From the NCBI RefSeq assembly GCF_029714945.1, contig NZ_CP121634.1:124001-188000 (forward strand): a stretch of DNA of 64,000 nt, in the 5' to 3' direction. This DNA comes from Bradyrhizobium sp. CIAT3101 (GTDB lineage Bacteria > Pseudomonadota > Alphaproteobacteria > Rhizobiales > Xanthobacteraceae). Positions within the stretch are counted from its first letter, which is position 1, and each line of letters starts with the position of its first letter. The notes beneath the pieces are model-generated. The model was not told the DNA's origin, searched no databases, and saw only the letters and a list, made by a program, of their open reading frames with translations. Shown one piece after another: positions 36,401 through 46,500 of this stretch. A program made the position numbers and the translations under genes.

Positions 36401-39400
36401 TTTGAGGACCACATCCTTCGGACCGAAAAGGCCGTTGAATTCGTGACCTCTCTGCTGCCACTCCAGCGGAGATGCACCCATCAGCCGCTCGAAACCACCC
36501 GCAGCGAGGCTGCGCTTCATCAGACACACGAACGGATGATAGAAGGCGAGAAAGCGCAGGCCAAAGCACCCGGCCAGCTGCTTTTTCAGTTCGGCAAAGG
36601 CATCCTTGGTCTTCTTCGGCGCGTCATCGCTCGTCCATTTATCGATCAGCTTCTGCCACGTCATCTCCTTGTCGCTCGCCGCGTCCCTCAAGTCTCCGTC
36701 GAGCGCATCGAGATTGGGAATGAGATTGCTGATCGTCGCTTCCTGCCCACCCATGAGCCGAAGCGACGGAATCGCCACATAGCCGCGTCGGCCATCCTCG
36801 TAGAAGAACGGAACAAATATGCCATTAGGCTGCCACTCCTTCGGCTCCTGATGCGCGAGCTTGAGCGCATCCATCAGGAAGTTGTCGACCAGAGTGGTTT
36901 GCTGGACGGTCGTGGCCTTGAAGATTCCAGGAGTCTTCTCGAACACCGTGGTCGGGGAGAAGTTATTTGCGAGCAATCCTTCGATGACGAAATTGTTTTC
37001 GGCATCACTTTCCTGTTCGATCCACCGTTGCATTTCGAAAGCCGAATGCCTGATGCGCGGGACGCTGAGCGGCGCTCCCGCCCCGATCTTGGCGAGACTC
37101 TCTCGCGGCACGAGTTCCGGATACCCCCTGCAGCCGGCAAGGTTAAATGCGCCCATCAAGATCGGCTCGGCGTTCGGGCCGGTCGGCATGAGTTCGCCAT
37201 TCTCGCCCTTTCTGACAAGGCTGTACGCCAGAATGAAGAAGCCGACATCGGTTTTTCCCTCGGTGTCGAGAAAATAGCCTCGCGGCTCGCGGTCGCGAAT
37301 CACGAAGCGACAGCGCAGGCGTTGCGCCGCCATGTCGACATTGGTCGCTATCACCATCTCCGTCTTCGGCGTCTGAATCGCTTCCTTCGAGACTCGTTTG
37401 GGCTGCCATAGGCCATTGCTGCGCTCGCTCACGGCCAACTGAATAGTCCAACCTCTTGGCGCTTTCGGAAGCTGCTGAGGGTTGGGGTCGTTGAGAGTTG
37501 TCACTTTGAACTGGGCCGATTCATCCACGATATCGACGAACACCGGCCACGCAATGTTCAGGCGATTGTTGCGCACGAACAGCAGGACGTGATCGGTGGC
37601 AATGTCGACCTCGATCTTTTCCCAAGGCGTCCAGTACTGCTCGTCAATAAAGCGACGGTAGAAATATGTCGGCGGATCGCCTCCTTTCGTGCGCGCCACG
37701 ACGTGGAGGACCCGGCCTTCCCTCTTACCGTTCTCCTCATAAGGCGTCTCCTGGTAGTGGACCGCCATCACCTCCATGAAAGCGGCGTCGTCGAGTTTGT
37801 CGAGATAGGTGCGCGCGGCAACCTCGACGTTGCTGTCGTTCACCTCGGTCTGTAGCAGCGTCTGCTCGAATTCCTTGAAGAACTGCGATTTGTCGTCGCG
37901 CAGATCCGGCTCGATCCAGTTTTCGGGATAGAGAAAGATTTTCCGGTTCGCTTGCCAAACGCGGTAATTGCGCATCCAGGTCCACTCATGCCAATCCTGA
38001 CTGGTCTGGGCATCGGCACGCGGATCGACCGATGGCTCCTGTCCCATTAGACAGCGCTGCGCGAACAGCTGAACTACCGCATGGGCCTGCACGATTCGCG
38101 ACGTCGGCATGCAGGCGCACATCTGTGGATCGATCAGGAAGTGGTCGTAAAGATCGTTGACTTCGCGGAAGCAATGGTGGCTTGGATCGGCGATCAGGTA
38201 AGCCACCAAAGCATCGCGCTTGCGCTCGCGGATCGGATCCTGGATCTCCTTGAGAGTGTCGAGCCAGGTCGCGTCATCCGATTGATGTTTCAATAGTTGA
38301 CGGAGCAGCAGGGCAAGTTCACGCGTCACGGTTTCGGCCGTGAGTGCCGGAAGATCGGAGAAGGCAATGCCAAGTTTCCCGATAAGCGCAGCAGCGCGCT
38401 CGAGCCGGGCATACGTCTTGGCCGTCTTGAAGGCGTCTCGCGGGAGGTCCAGATATTCGGCGACCTTGAACAGGTCCACCTCGGGCGACCCGAACAGCTG
38501 GTAGCAGACCGCAACGATGTCGCGGATGGCGTCGAGTCCGGTTGCCGGGTTGCCCGCAGCGTCCGAAGGAGGATCTGCAAGAGCGAGTTCGAGCGCCGTC
38601 GAACCGCCCAGTTTGACATTGGGGTCGCTCGGTGTCTCCGTTTGCGGATATTTGGCAATGAAGTCCAAGCCCCGAAGGAACGCCAGCCATCTTGCGAACG
38701 CCGGAACAAGCTCGCTCGCGTCTGCGGGCGGGGCCAGTGGTATCTCGTCGGGAGAGAACCAATCGAGGCGGTGGAATCGATTTCCCTCCGTAGGCTTTTT
38801 GGGATCGCGCCACAGTCCCCAGGTGAGCTGCTCGTCGGTCTGCAGGCGCAGAGCCTTGGCCAGTCCAGCCACCTTGTGCGCGAGGCGCACGGCGGTGAAC
38901 AGCGGGCTCAACAAAGTCCGCCAGCCTTCAACCTCGGCAGCAGTCAATGGATCCGTCCAGGCGTCGATCTTCGTATCGGCAAGCACCGCATTGCGGAAGC
39001 GGCGTGGCCTGTCTTCCAGAGCGAGCACGCACTCATCAGTTGAGCAAAACGCCGCGTCGAAAAGCGCGACCGCGGCCTTGGCGGCCTCTGATGACGGATT
39101 CACGGGTCGCGGATCAGCGGCCCAGTCCGGTGCCGTCAGGATGTCGAGCAAAGGCGCGCCGTTCGCGGGCTGCCCATCCTTCGGCATCCGACACCCCGGC
39201 AGAATCGCGGATATCTGTTCGACGGGCGCACGAAGCTCCTGGCTCGCGATTCGGACGACGGTCTCCTGCCGCGCCAGGGCATCCAGGCGATCGAGCACTG
39301 CACTGACCAGCTTGTGCGTCCAGGTCTGATATTGGCGATGATTGATCTCCGAGGCCTTGGCTGGGTCCTCGGTTGTTTCGATCCAGCTTCCCGGCGCATT

Positions 39401-42400
39401 CACAGGTGCGCTGTCGGCAAGATCTCGAACGCCCGGGATTTCCCCGAGAGGCTTGCTCTTCAGCAGCGCTTGCAGTGTGTCCACATCGCTCGTCTTGGCG
39501 CGATCCTGCAGCAATGTCGCGATCTGTTGGATCTGGTCCGGCGAGAGCTCCTTGACGCGCGCCAGCACCAACTGCAGCTTCTGCAGGCACGTCTCCATTG
39601 CATCGCCGGGTTGTTTCTCCGACTTCCACTCGACGATTTCGCTGGCGAGCCGTGCGGCTGCGAGCTTGACGAACTCCACACGAACTTTCGCGAGCAGCCG
39701 CGCGATGGCCAGGTCCGGGATGACGCGCTTAGCCGCCTCACCTGCGTTTTCTGTCCGGTGCAGAAGCCAAAACCGAATGTCGGCAACTCCGATACGCTGC
39801 GCCTTCAAAAGCGTGACGATTTCCCACAGCTCGCGGGTCACGGCCGGAGATTCGAGCGCGTCCTTCATGTGTCGCATGGCGAGCAACAGCGTCAGATTGC
39901 GCATGCTCAGGCCGAGCTTCTTGGCCAGGCGGAACCAGGCCCAGATGCGCGAGAGATTGCGCAATGACAATTTCACCGGTTGTTTGTCGGTTCCGGGCTC
40001 GTTGCCGCAATAGGCCAGCCACGTAGCGAGTTGCTCGGCTGTAACGCCCAAGGCCCTTGCCACCGCCTCTGCGTGATCGGCGATTGTCTTTTTTCCCGCG
40101 GGCTTGTCGTCTGCCGGCGGACACAGGTTCTGGAGCAGGAACGGCGGATAGGGGTAGCCGTCCTCGCCCTTCTGCAGGAAGATGCGCCGATAGTCCGATG
40201 ATTCCCCGAACACAGATAGATCGACAAACCACGCCGCGAGCTTCTCCGGCTCCATGTCGAGCTCGCGGGCGAGGCGGATAATGTCGCCCAGCGCGACAAT
40301 GCAGTCGCTCGTGATCTCGCCCTTTCCGACCGCCGGAGACATGATTAGCCGATCGAGCAGGTCGATACCCCAGCCGAGTTTTCGCCGTAGCCGAAGAAAG
40401 CGATTGATGCGATCAAGGGCGGGAGCATCCAGCTCCTTGATATGCATTTTTTCGGTATCGCAGCGAGCGGCCGGATTGTCCGGCTCGTCCGGCTCGATGA
40501 TCAGGATGCCGCGCGGGTTGATGTATTTCCCGGCTAGCAGCTCATCTAGTTCGCCCTTGCCGACCGGCTCCGTCTTCAATCCGGTCTTGTCGAGGAAGCG
40601 CCGCAGCTGAGACATGTTCTTGACGAGCGTCATGGGTTCTTCGGCCCAGAACTCGTGCTGGCCGTTCGGATCCGGCTTCGGCTCGGTGATGAGAGCGAGT
40701 TCGACCGATGTCAGGCCGAGGGCCTCGGTCGCGACTTTGATGCGATAATCCTCGCCGCCTAGCTCCGACCATTTCGCAAACGCGCGCATCGCGCTTGCGC
40801 GATCGGTTTCCATCCTGCTGAGATAGGCCGCCGTCTCCATGCGATCGGCGTCGAACGGCAACGCCAGGGCAAAGTGGCATTCCTTTCCCTTCAATTTCTC
40901 CACGGCACCCTGATTGACATATTCCGGCGCGGCGGCGATCTCCGCGGCGGTGCCGTAAGTCTGGCGCAACCGACTCACGAGCCAGGCTGGGCAACCTGCC
41001 TTTTCATCATCGGCGACCCGCTCGAACAGGATCAGTGCGCGCTCATCCCTGACCAGACGGTTATCCTTGGAGTCGGCCGTCACCTCTGCTTTCTCGGTAA
41101 CTTCATGGAAACCGTCTGTTAGGAGATCATTCAGCACGGTCCCCGGAATCGGCCCCGGCTCGAGCTTAACATAGTACTTCTTCACCGGCGGACTGACGCG
41201 ATCTTCGAGCAGCTCATTGACGAGATCGATGTAGGGAACCTCGGTCATCGCGTTGGCGCAGTTGAGGTCGAGGTAGCCGATATCGGACCGACGGCTCATC
41301 AGCACCTGGAACACCGTCTTGGCGCCCTGTGCCGACAGGCAGGGGGGCGGCCCCGCGGGCTTGCCGTTTTCGGCGGCGTTTTTCGCGTCGCCAGACGACG
41401 CGCTTGCATCCAGCCGCTTGAAATACTGCAGCACGTCGACGAGGTACGACGCCGGTCCATAGATCGAATCGCATTCGTCGCACGCACAGGCATCGAGCGA
41501 CCCGAACAGCATTTCCCATGAGGGAATTGCGGTGACCTCGTCTCCCCCCGCCAGCACCGTGCTGACTTGCGCCTGTATCTTCGCACGATCGGCCTTGGTC
41601 GTAAGAGCATCGACATGCTGCGCGGTGGCGAGCGCGCGCGCCTCGCCGAAGGCATGCGCCGTGGCGTCGGCGCGCGCACTTGCACGATCGAACAGGGCCT
41701 TGGCCTTCTGCGAGAGCAGCGCCTGATCGTCCTCTGGACGCCCCAGCACAGCTACGTAGGCGCGCGTGAACCGACTCAGTCCGACCATCCGGATTTTCCA
41801 CGCGCCGTCGAGCTTGTCCCACTCACCGTCCGGATCAGGACCGAGCAGGAATGCGATCTCGGCCGGATCCTCAGTCAGCAGAACGACCCGCTGCAGCGAG
41901 AGCAGCGCATCGGTGGTTTCCGTCTTCCACTTCATCGCCGCGGCAAGGCGGTACACGTTGCCGGAGCCCAGCCGGAATTCCTTCAGGGGGCTGTCCTGCG
42001 GCGAGTCAGGTTTTTGACCGTCGGCAACCAGCTGCGCGACATCGGCATAGGGTTTTGGAAGCTTCGCGCTGTCCAAAAGACGCTGCAGAAGCGGGTCGGC
42101 GCTGTTCTTGGTTCCGTCGCGGCAAAAACACCATTCCCCGTCGACGCTGTTATGGAATGGCTGCGCGGGGACCAAAGCCCGTTGTTGAGTGACAAAGGAG
42201 GCACGCAAATCTGCGAGCCCTTGCGCCAAGGTGTCATTCATGACTGCTAGTGGTGGGTCGAGATATCGGTTCTCGACGACGCCGGCTTTTACGCTATCCC
42301 TGATCGCGCCTACGAGCTCGGCCTCCGGAGATACGCCAAACGATTCCTTCCCGACAAATTCCGAGTAGAAAACAAGTTGCGCGAGAAGCTGGAGCCGCGC

Positions 42401-43417
42401 CGGCTGATTGTCGTCCGACGGGTCTTTCTTGTCTTTCGGTGCTTTTGGTGGCGGCCCGGCAAGCGATTCGAACTTCAGACTGACCTGGGCCTCGGGCGGA
42501 ATCCGCCACGCCACGTAAAGCAGCTTCTGCAACCGCAACAGCCCGTAAACCAGTGCTGCATCGGGATTCACGCTCTTCTTGGTTGGCGTATTTAGTTTGC
42601 CGGCATCGCTGGCGAGAAGATGTGCGATGGCCAGATGTTCGATCCGCTCTTGCGGCGGCATATCCGCCAAGGCTCCAAGATTCGCCACGTCATCCGGCCG
42701 AAGTCGGGCGATCGCGTCGTCCTCCGTTCCTGGCTCGTAGGGTTTCAGCACCTTCAAGCCCTTCAGGACGAGATCGCGTACGCTGCCGAATTCATAAGGC
42801 GCGAGCAGCGCGGGGTTCACGTCAATATCGAGCCGGAGCACGAGCGCGGCATTTGGCGTGAACACGTCGGCTTGGACCGCCGTTTCCGCAATCTTGGTGC
42901 CGCGGTAGAATACCCTGACTTTCGGGCGCTGCGGCTTGCGCTCTTCCTCCGGCTCAGCCAGATCCAGATACAAGACGAAAGCGTCGTCAGCGCCGGTGAT
43001 CGCCACATCCGGCCAAGGTTCGTCGTCCTGAAGTGCGCGCACGATCAGACCGGGATGATCAAGCTTCGGCCGCGTTGGCGGATCACCGGCCGCCGGCTTG
43101 GAGACATCGCGGAGCGTACCGATGATCTTCGCAAGCTTACGCTGACCTAGCAGTAACTCGTTAAGGCGCGCAGCCGTCGCGCCGTCAACATTCTCGCCAG
43201 GCTCGAGCTTTTGCGCGTCCCTGAAGCCCCGCACCACGCTCTTAGTAATCGGGCCATAGGTGGACGTGGTCTCTTCGTTGCCGTAATCTTTAAGGTTGTC
43301 CGGCTTGGGGACGGTCGAATCCTTGATGCCCCAGAGAAATTCGAGCGCATCCTGCAGACCGGACAAGCGATCCTTGTCGGGATGCGCGGGATCGTTGATC
43401 GGCAATATAGCTTTCAT
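33500..43417 (-). CDS. TcA-like Tc-toxin pore-forming subunit
   Basis: 3305 aa. TcA forms a pentameric shell and channel that binds target cells and injects the TcC toxin. Visible: an N-terminal peptidoglycan-binding-like helical repeat (about 1-100), the Tc signature LFGSLDACACDECDSIYGPA followed by SYLVDVLQYF near residue 640 and PYIDLVNELLEDRVSPP, the neuraminidase-like region WMRNYRVWQANRKIFLYPEN near 1815, and a long coiled-coil stretch around 2890 (LQERLANRELAQIERQIDAA). The C-terminal TcB-binding region is near 3110 (EVNFRDERYLPFEGAGAIST). Length is larger than most TcA (about 2500). No signal peptide, as usual. It lies 126 bp after the TcBC gene, so probably cotranscribed. Targets are most likely eukaryotic. 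Confidence 0.9.
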   Translation of the reverse strand: MKAILPINDPAHPDKDRLSGLQDALEFLWGIKDSTVPKPDNLKDYGNEETTSTYGPITKSVVRGFRDAQKLEPGENVDGATAARLNELLLGQRKLAKIIGTLRDVSKPAAGDPPTRPKLDHPGLIVRALQDDEPWPDVAITGADDAFVLYLDLAEPEEERKPQRPKVRVFYRGTKIAETAVQADVFTPNAALVLRLDIDVNPALLAPYEFGSVRDLVLKGLKVLKPYEPGTEDDAIARLRPDDVANLGALADMPPQERIEHLAIAHLLASDAGKLNTPTKKSVNPDAALVYGLLRLQKLLYVAWRIPPEAQVSLKFESLAGPPPKAPKDKKDPSDDNQPARLQLLAQLVFYSEFVGKESFGVSPEAELVGAIRDSVKAGVVENRYLDPPLAVMNDTLAQGLADLRASFVTQQRALVPAQPFHNSVDGEWCFCRDGTKNSADPLLQRLLDSAKLPKPYADVAQLVADGQKPDSPQDSPLKEFRLGSGNVYRLAAAMKWKTETTDALLSLQRVVLLTEDPAEIAFLLGPDPDGEWDKLDGAWKIRMVGLSRFTRAYVAVLGRPEDDQALLSQKAKALFDRASARADATAHAFGEARALATAQHVDALTTKADRAKIQAQVSTVLAGGDEVTAIPSWEMLFGSLDACACDECDSIYGPASYLVDVLQYFKRLDASASSGDAKNAAENGKPAGPPPCLSAQGAKTVFQVLMSRRSDIGYLDLNCANAMTEVPYIDLVNELLEDRVSPPVKKYYVKLEPGPIPGTVLNDLLTDGFHEVTEKAEVTADSKDNRLVRDERALILFERVADDEKAGCPAWLVSRLRQTYGTAAEIAAAPEYVNQGAVEKLKGKECHFALALPFDADRMETAAYLSRMETDRASAMRAFAKWSELGGEDYRIKVATEALGLTSVELALITEPKPDPNGQHEFWAEEPMTLVKNMSQLRRFLDKTGLKTEPVGKGELDELLAGKYINPRGILIIEPDEPDNPAARCDTEKMHIKELDAPALDRINRFLRLRRKLGWGIDLLDRLIMSPAVGKGEITSDCIVALGDIIRLARELDMEPEKLAAWFVDLSVFGESSDYRRIFLQKGEDGYPYPPFLLQNLCPPADDKPAGKKTIADHAEAVARALGVTAEQLATWLAYCGNEPGTDKQPVKLSLRNLSRIWAWFRLAKKLGLSMRNLTLLLAMRHMKDALESPAVTRELWEIVTLLKAQRIGVADIRFWLLHRTENAGEAAKRVIPDLAIARLLAKVRVEFVKLAAARLASEIVEWKSEKQPGDAMETCLQKLQLVLARVKELSPDQIQQIATLLQDRAKTSDVDTLQALLKSKPLGEIPGVRDLADSAPVNAPGSWIETTEDPAKASEINHRQYQTWTHKLVSAVLDRLDALARQETVVRIASQELRAPVEQISAILPGCRMPKDGQPANGAPLLDILTAPDWAADPRPVNPSSEAAKAAVALFDAAFCSTDECVLALEDRPRRFRNAVLADTKIDAWTDPLTAAEVEGWRTLLSPLFTAVRLAHKVAGLAKALRLQTDEQLTWGLWRDPKKPTEGNRFHRLDWFSPDEIPLAPPADASELVPAFARWLAFLRGLDFIAKYPQTETPSDPNVKLGGSTALELALADPPSDAAGNPATGLDAIRDIVAVCYQLFGSPEVDLFKVAEYLDLPRDAFKTAKTYARLERAAALIGKLGIAFSDLPALTAETVTRELALLLRQLLKHQSDDATWLDTLKEIQDPIRERKRDALVAYLIADPSHHCFREVNDLYDHFLIDPQMCACMPTSRIVQAHAVVQLFAQRCLMGQEPSVDPRADAQTSQDWHEWTWMRNYRVWQANRKIFLYPENWIEPDLRDDKSQFFKEFEQTLLQTEVNDSNVEVAARTYLDKLDDAAFMEVMAVHYQETPYEENGKREGRVLHVVARTKGGDPPTYFYRRFIDEQYWTPWEKIEVDIATDHVLLFVRNNRLNIAWPVFVDIVDESAQFKVTTLNDPNPQQLPKAPRGWTIQLAVSERSNGLWQPKRVSKEAIQTPKTEMVIATNVDMAAQRLRCRFVIRDREPRGYFLDTEGKTDVGFFILAYSLVRKGENGELMPTGPNAEPILMGAFNLAGCRGYPELVPRESLAKIGAGAPLSVPRIRHSAFEMQRWIEQESDAENNFVIEGLLANNFSPTTVFEKTPGIFKATTVQQTTLVDNFLMDALKLAHQEPKEWQPNGIFVPFFYEDGRRGYVAIPSLRLMGGQEATISNLIPNLDALDGDLRDAASDKEMTWQKLIDKWTSDDAPKKTKDAFAELKKQLAGCFGLRFLAFYHPFVCLMKRSLAAGGFERLMGASPLEWQQRGHEFNGLFGPKDVVLKPHPVETVGFQFDRNDGYASYNWEVFYHLPSLVSQKLVLGQKFEDALRWFHFVFNPSGIPEPPEGYGDATMPPAAKGPGRYWLTKPFRSRSDADTPLDRDSYVGQRIETILRLLGDPDHAGLGDEWIQEVKHWRQNPFVPHQVARGRTVAFQKATVMRYLDALIQWGDFLFRQDERESVNAALQLYVTAERLLGPRPRIVKAPGSFHSRTFRELERVILGERPDQEGIDPFGNSLVELENLLPPQPPTQQRPPCMPPLPAGCLTTIPYFCIPRNEKLMGYWDTVADRLYKIRHCQNIEGVERRLALFAPPIDPGLLVRAVAAGLSIGDVLAQGAGEVPHYRFPTLAQKATELTQMVAGLGNALLQTIEKKDAEGLAQLRSNHEISLLKLVREIKLQAIREADASLEGLNNAKATTEERRLFYSAIQNISGGEQSALDLNEEGARFETAALVFSTGANIAHMLPDFTIGAWGFGGAPGTDVKWGGINVGNALSAMGQFTGGMGGLKREAAAAVGTRAGYARRWDDWKLQERLANRELAQIERQIDAAKIHLQMSKDELRDHDKQIEQAQEILTYLKDRKFSNQDLYDWMLGQISASYFQAWQLAYRFALRVERAFHFELGPNDRGEFDGYVRPDSWNSLHKGLLAADHLLFDLKRLEVDYMDRNRRELEITKHISLVRLDPTALRRLKEKGTCEIDIPDWLFDLDYPGHYFRRIKSVSLSLPCVAGPYASVNCTLTLTKSQIRKLPKRADDESDEDNLLRNFSSVQSIATSTGQNDSGLFEVNFRDERYLPFEGAGAISTWTLQLDRQDNLQLDFGTLTDVIMHLKYTARRGSKQFETTRRDEMKNRLKGDPNPITHRLFVIKDEFPAEWHRFTATQDSKRVLSLDGLADRLPYFSMPVGQPTEVEMVRLDSLKPIQPAFEFAGGKPKGESSNTWVEAEWAKWDFTWTGTDKEIPLGLLVSFPLVGNG

Positions 43418-43543
43418 TTATTCCCCCTTACGCAAGCGACCGCATGCAGACGGAACGCATTGGTCTTCTATTCACGCCAGGTGTCTTCTCGCAAAATTGA
43501 CGAACGTCATAAGTTATCCCTCAGAGCACGCAAATTTCATGCG

Positions 43544-46500
43544 TCATTTCCAGTCGGTCCTCTTTGCGAGGCTTCGCAGAGATTCCTCAGATATCTTTAT
43601 GACCAATCCGAATGTCTCACGTACATTCGGTTTGAAGCGCGCGCTCCCTCCCTCATCGGGGTTGGTAACCAGCATCAGGTCATCTGAGACTTCACGGTAC
43701 TTCTCAAATTGAAGCTTATCGCGACCTTGCCCGATCTGCCGCGCAGTTGGTTTTGTCAGAGCATTGGTTTTTACCTCGCCCACCACCTCTCCAAACTCAT
43801 CTCTGAGATCGGGAATCAATTTGCCGCGACTCGTGTTCTCAGCTCGCTGCTTTGTCGCAAACTCAAAGGTCTCCACCACCAAGCGCTCAAAAGCTTTTCC
43901 GGAAGCCTTGGGATCAGCGGACGGAGCGGTTTCCGCCGTTGCTATTTCCGTCCCGACGTTCGAACGCGCCACCGAAGCACTTGCTTCACCGGATACGGTT
44001 GGTGCTTGAGCAACGCTTCCTTGGCGGGATGCGGTGGGCGCGCCAGCGACGTTACTTTCACTAAACAATTGCCCAAAACGCTTTACGCCGAATTGCGCTC
44101 CTTTAGCGGTGGCTAAACCGCCCAAAATTCCTCCCGTGAGTTCGCCTGCTTTCTCCCAGCGTTCTGAAGGAGAAAGGCGCTGACCCCGTTCATTAACTCC
44201 ATACCCGATCTCTGCGGTAGTTTTCGCCGTCTGAACAGCGCCATAAACGGCAAGGCCCGCGAGAGCGATGTTTATTGCGCCCGCTGTTGCCGTGCCTGCC
44301 GCGGTAGCGACGGCAGCCGAAGCACCCAAAGCAGCAGCACCCGCCACCGCTAAAGCAGGAGCGGCAGCGACAACGAGAGCGATGCCAGCAACCGCCAAAA
44401 CAGCAATACCCGCTCCTTTTGCCACTCCCAATCCAAATGCTTCGGCGTTGGCCCAGGTCTCTGAACTGAGGCGTCCGGTACCATCGCGAAAGCGCACCGG
44501 ATTGTCGCGTGCATAGGAATATCGATTTGGCCCGTCCTTTAGCCCGCTCGGATCCGCCGACACCCATCGCCCGAGCCACACGGCGAGATAGCGCGCGCCG
44601 TTGTAGTTGAGCCCGCTCTCCTCGTCGCGTTCCTTGCCCGTGTAGCGATATCGCTTCGCGGCCGCCTTGATCGAGGCATTGACCGCAAGATAAGCGGTAG
44701 TGCCGAAAGGATAGAACTCCTCATACGAGATCACCGGCGCCTTCTTGTCGAACTGCACCTCGAGACATGCCGAGCCGAGGTGGTTCGGAAACTGGCTACG
44801 GATGAGATGCTTTGCGGCGTCGTCGCCGCCGTTCGTCACCGTCTCGAACAGTGCAAAGCGCCGCTCGTCGTCGGAGACGTGCAGCGACATTCGCTCGACG
44901 TCGAGATCCCTGCCGTTTGCCGCGTAGGCGCGATAGTCCTCGGCGGCGCCGAAGTAGCGTCGCTCGCTCACCCGCCGCCCCTCGCGCTCCGTCACCTTGC
45001 GGGCGCGCTCGCCCGCCGCGTCGTACACATAATAAGTGACTTCACCCCTCGAGTAGGGCCGGTCCTGCGCGCAACGCACGCTCTGACGCGCAGTGAGCGA
45101 TAGCTGGTCGCGGAAATCGGTCTCCATCGCGGCAAGGTGCGGCATCGCGATCATGCTGCCATGCGCGTCGTAATCGTAGCGCTCGGTCATGCCACCGATC
45201 GTCGTGGACACCAGCCGGTTCGATCGCTTGTCGCGCGACCCAGCCACCAGTTCGTAGCCGTAGACGCGCCGCCACGAGCCCTGGCTGCCGGCCTGATGCA
45301 GCATCTCCTCGATGTTGCCGACCATGTCGTAGGCGTAGCGCTGGGTATAGGGGCGCATCGCCTTGGTGTCGTTCGGGTTGGGAAAGAAGGTGAAGCCGCA
45401 GCCGCCGTCGAAGGTGCCGGCGCGCTGCACGTCCCAGGCGTTCGGCGGGCGGTTTTGCCCCTCGTGCTCGCGCCCGGAAGCCGAGGTCAGCCGATAAAGC
45501 GCGTCATACTCGTAGTCTGCGTCCGGCCCGGCCACCTTTTGCTTGAAGTAAAAAGTGGCTTGTGCGGTGTCCCTTACGGCGATGACGTTGCCGACCGGAT
45601 CGTAGACATAGTCCAGCGCCTGGTATTTGTCGGTCGTTGCGTCTGGATCGGTGTTGGCAGTGACCAGGCTGAGCAGCCGGAACGTCTTGTCGTCGTAGCT
45701 CAGCGTCGTGCGCAGACCATGACCGCCCTTGTTGTTGCCATACTGGATCACACGCCGCTGGCCGCGCGCATTGTAATCGATTCCGCGCACGACGAGGAAC
45801 GGTTCGGCCGGTGTCCTGACAGTCGTCGCGAACAATTGGCCGGCGAGGTTGTAGCGCACGAAGCTCTGGCAATCGCCGGCGGTCTTGCGGGCGTACGGCG
45901 TGATCAGCCGGATCGGCCGATTGAGCGCGTCGTAGTCAGTGCGCCAGCCTGCGGTTTCTTCCTCGAGAGCGGGGCCTGTCGACCAGTCCGGCGTCGTCTT
46001 GTAGTCGCGACAGAATTGGCGCGTCCAGGAGGCGAGGTTGCCTTTCGCATCGTAGCCGCCGATGGTCACAAGCCCGGCCGTATCCTCGTGCTTCCACACC
46101 CGGCCGCGCAGATTGCGGTCTGCCGGCGCGCCTTCACGCTCGCCGTAAGTGAATCGCTCGTAGCAGACCCCCTGCATCTGAGCAGCATCAGATGTCTTTG
46201 CGAGCCAGTTTTCGAGCGGCCGGCGCAGAGCATCGTAGCGGTGCCGGAACGCGTGATCGCGATCGTCCCACCGTCGCAACGGTTGGCCTGCCGCATCAGG
46301 CAGGGTCCAGTGCCGCCCGGCATCCATGCTGGTCTCGCGCAGCAGGCGTCCAAGCAAGTCATAATCCCAGGTCGTCACTGCGCGCCCCAGCGCATCGAAC
46401 ACCGAGCGACGATTACCCTCGATGTCGAGCATAGTGCGCGTATGCGCGAATTCCTCTTTCTTTGCCTGTGAGCGAGGATCGACGTAACGGTTGTGGGTGA

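Noticed and set aside
34463..37411. Long plus-strand frames inside the TcA gene
   Set aside because: They are antisense shadows of a gene with clear Tc signatures; none has a credible start or motif.
43418..43543. Immunity gene between the TcBC and TcA genes
   Set aside because: The gap is 126 bp and holds no frame with a credible start.
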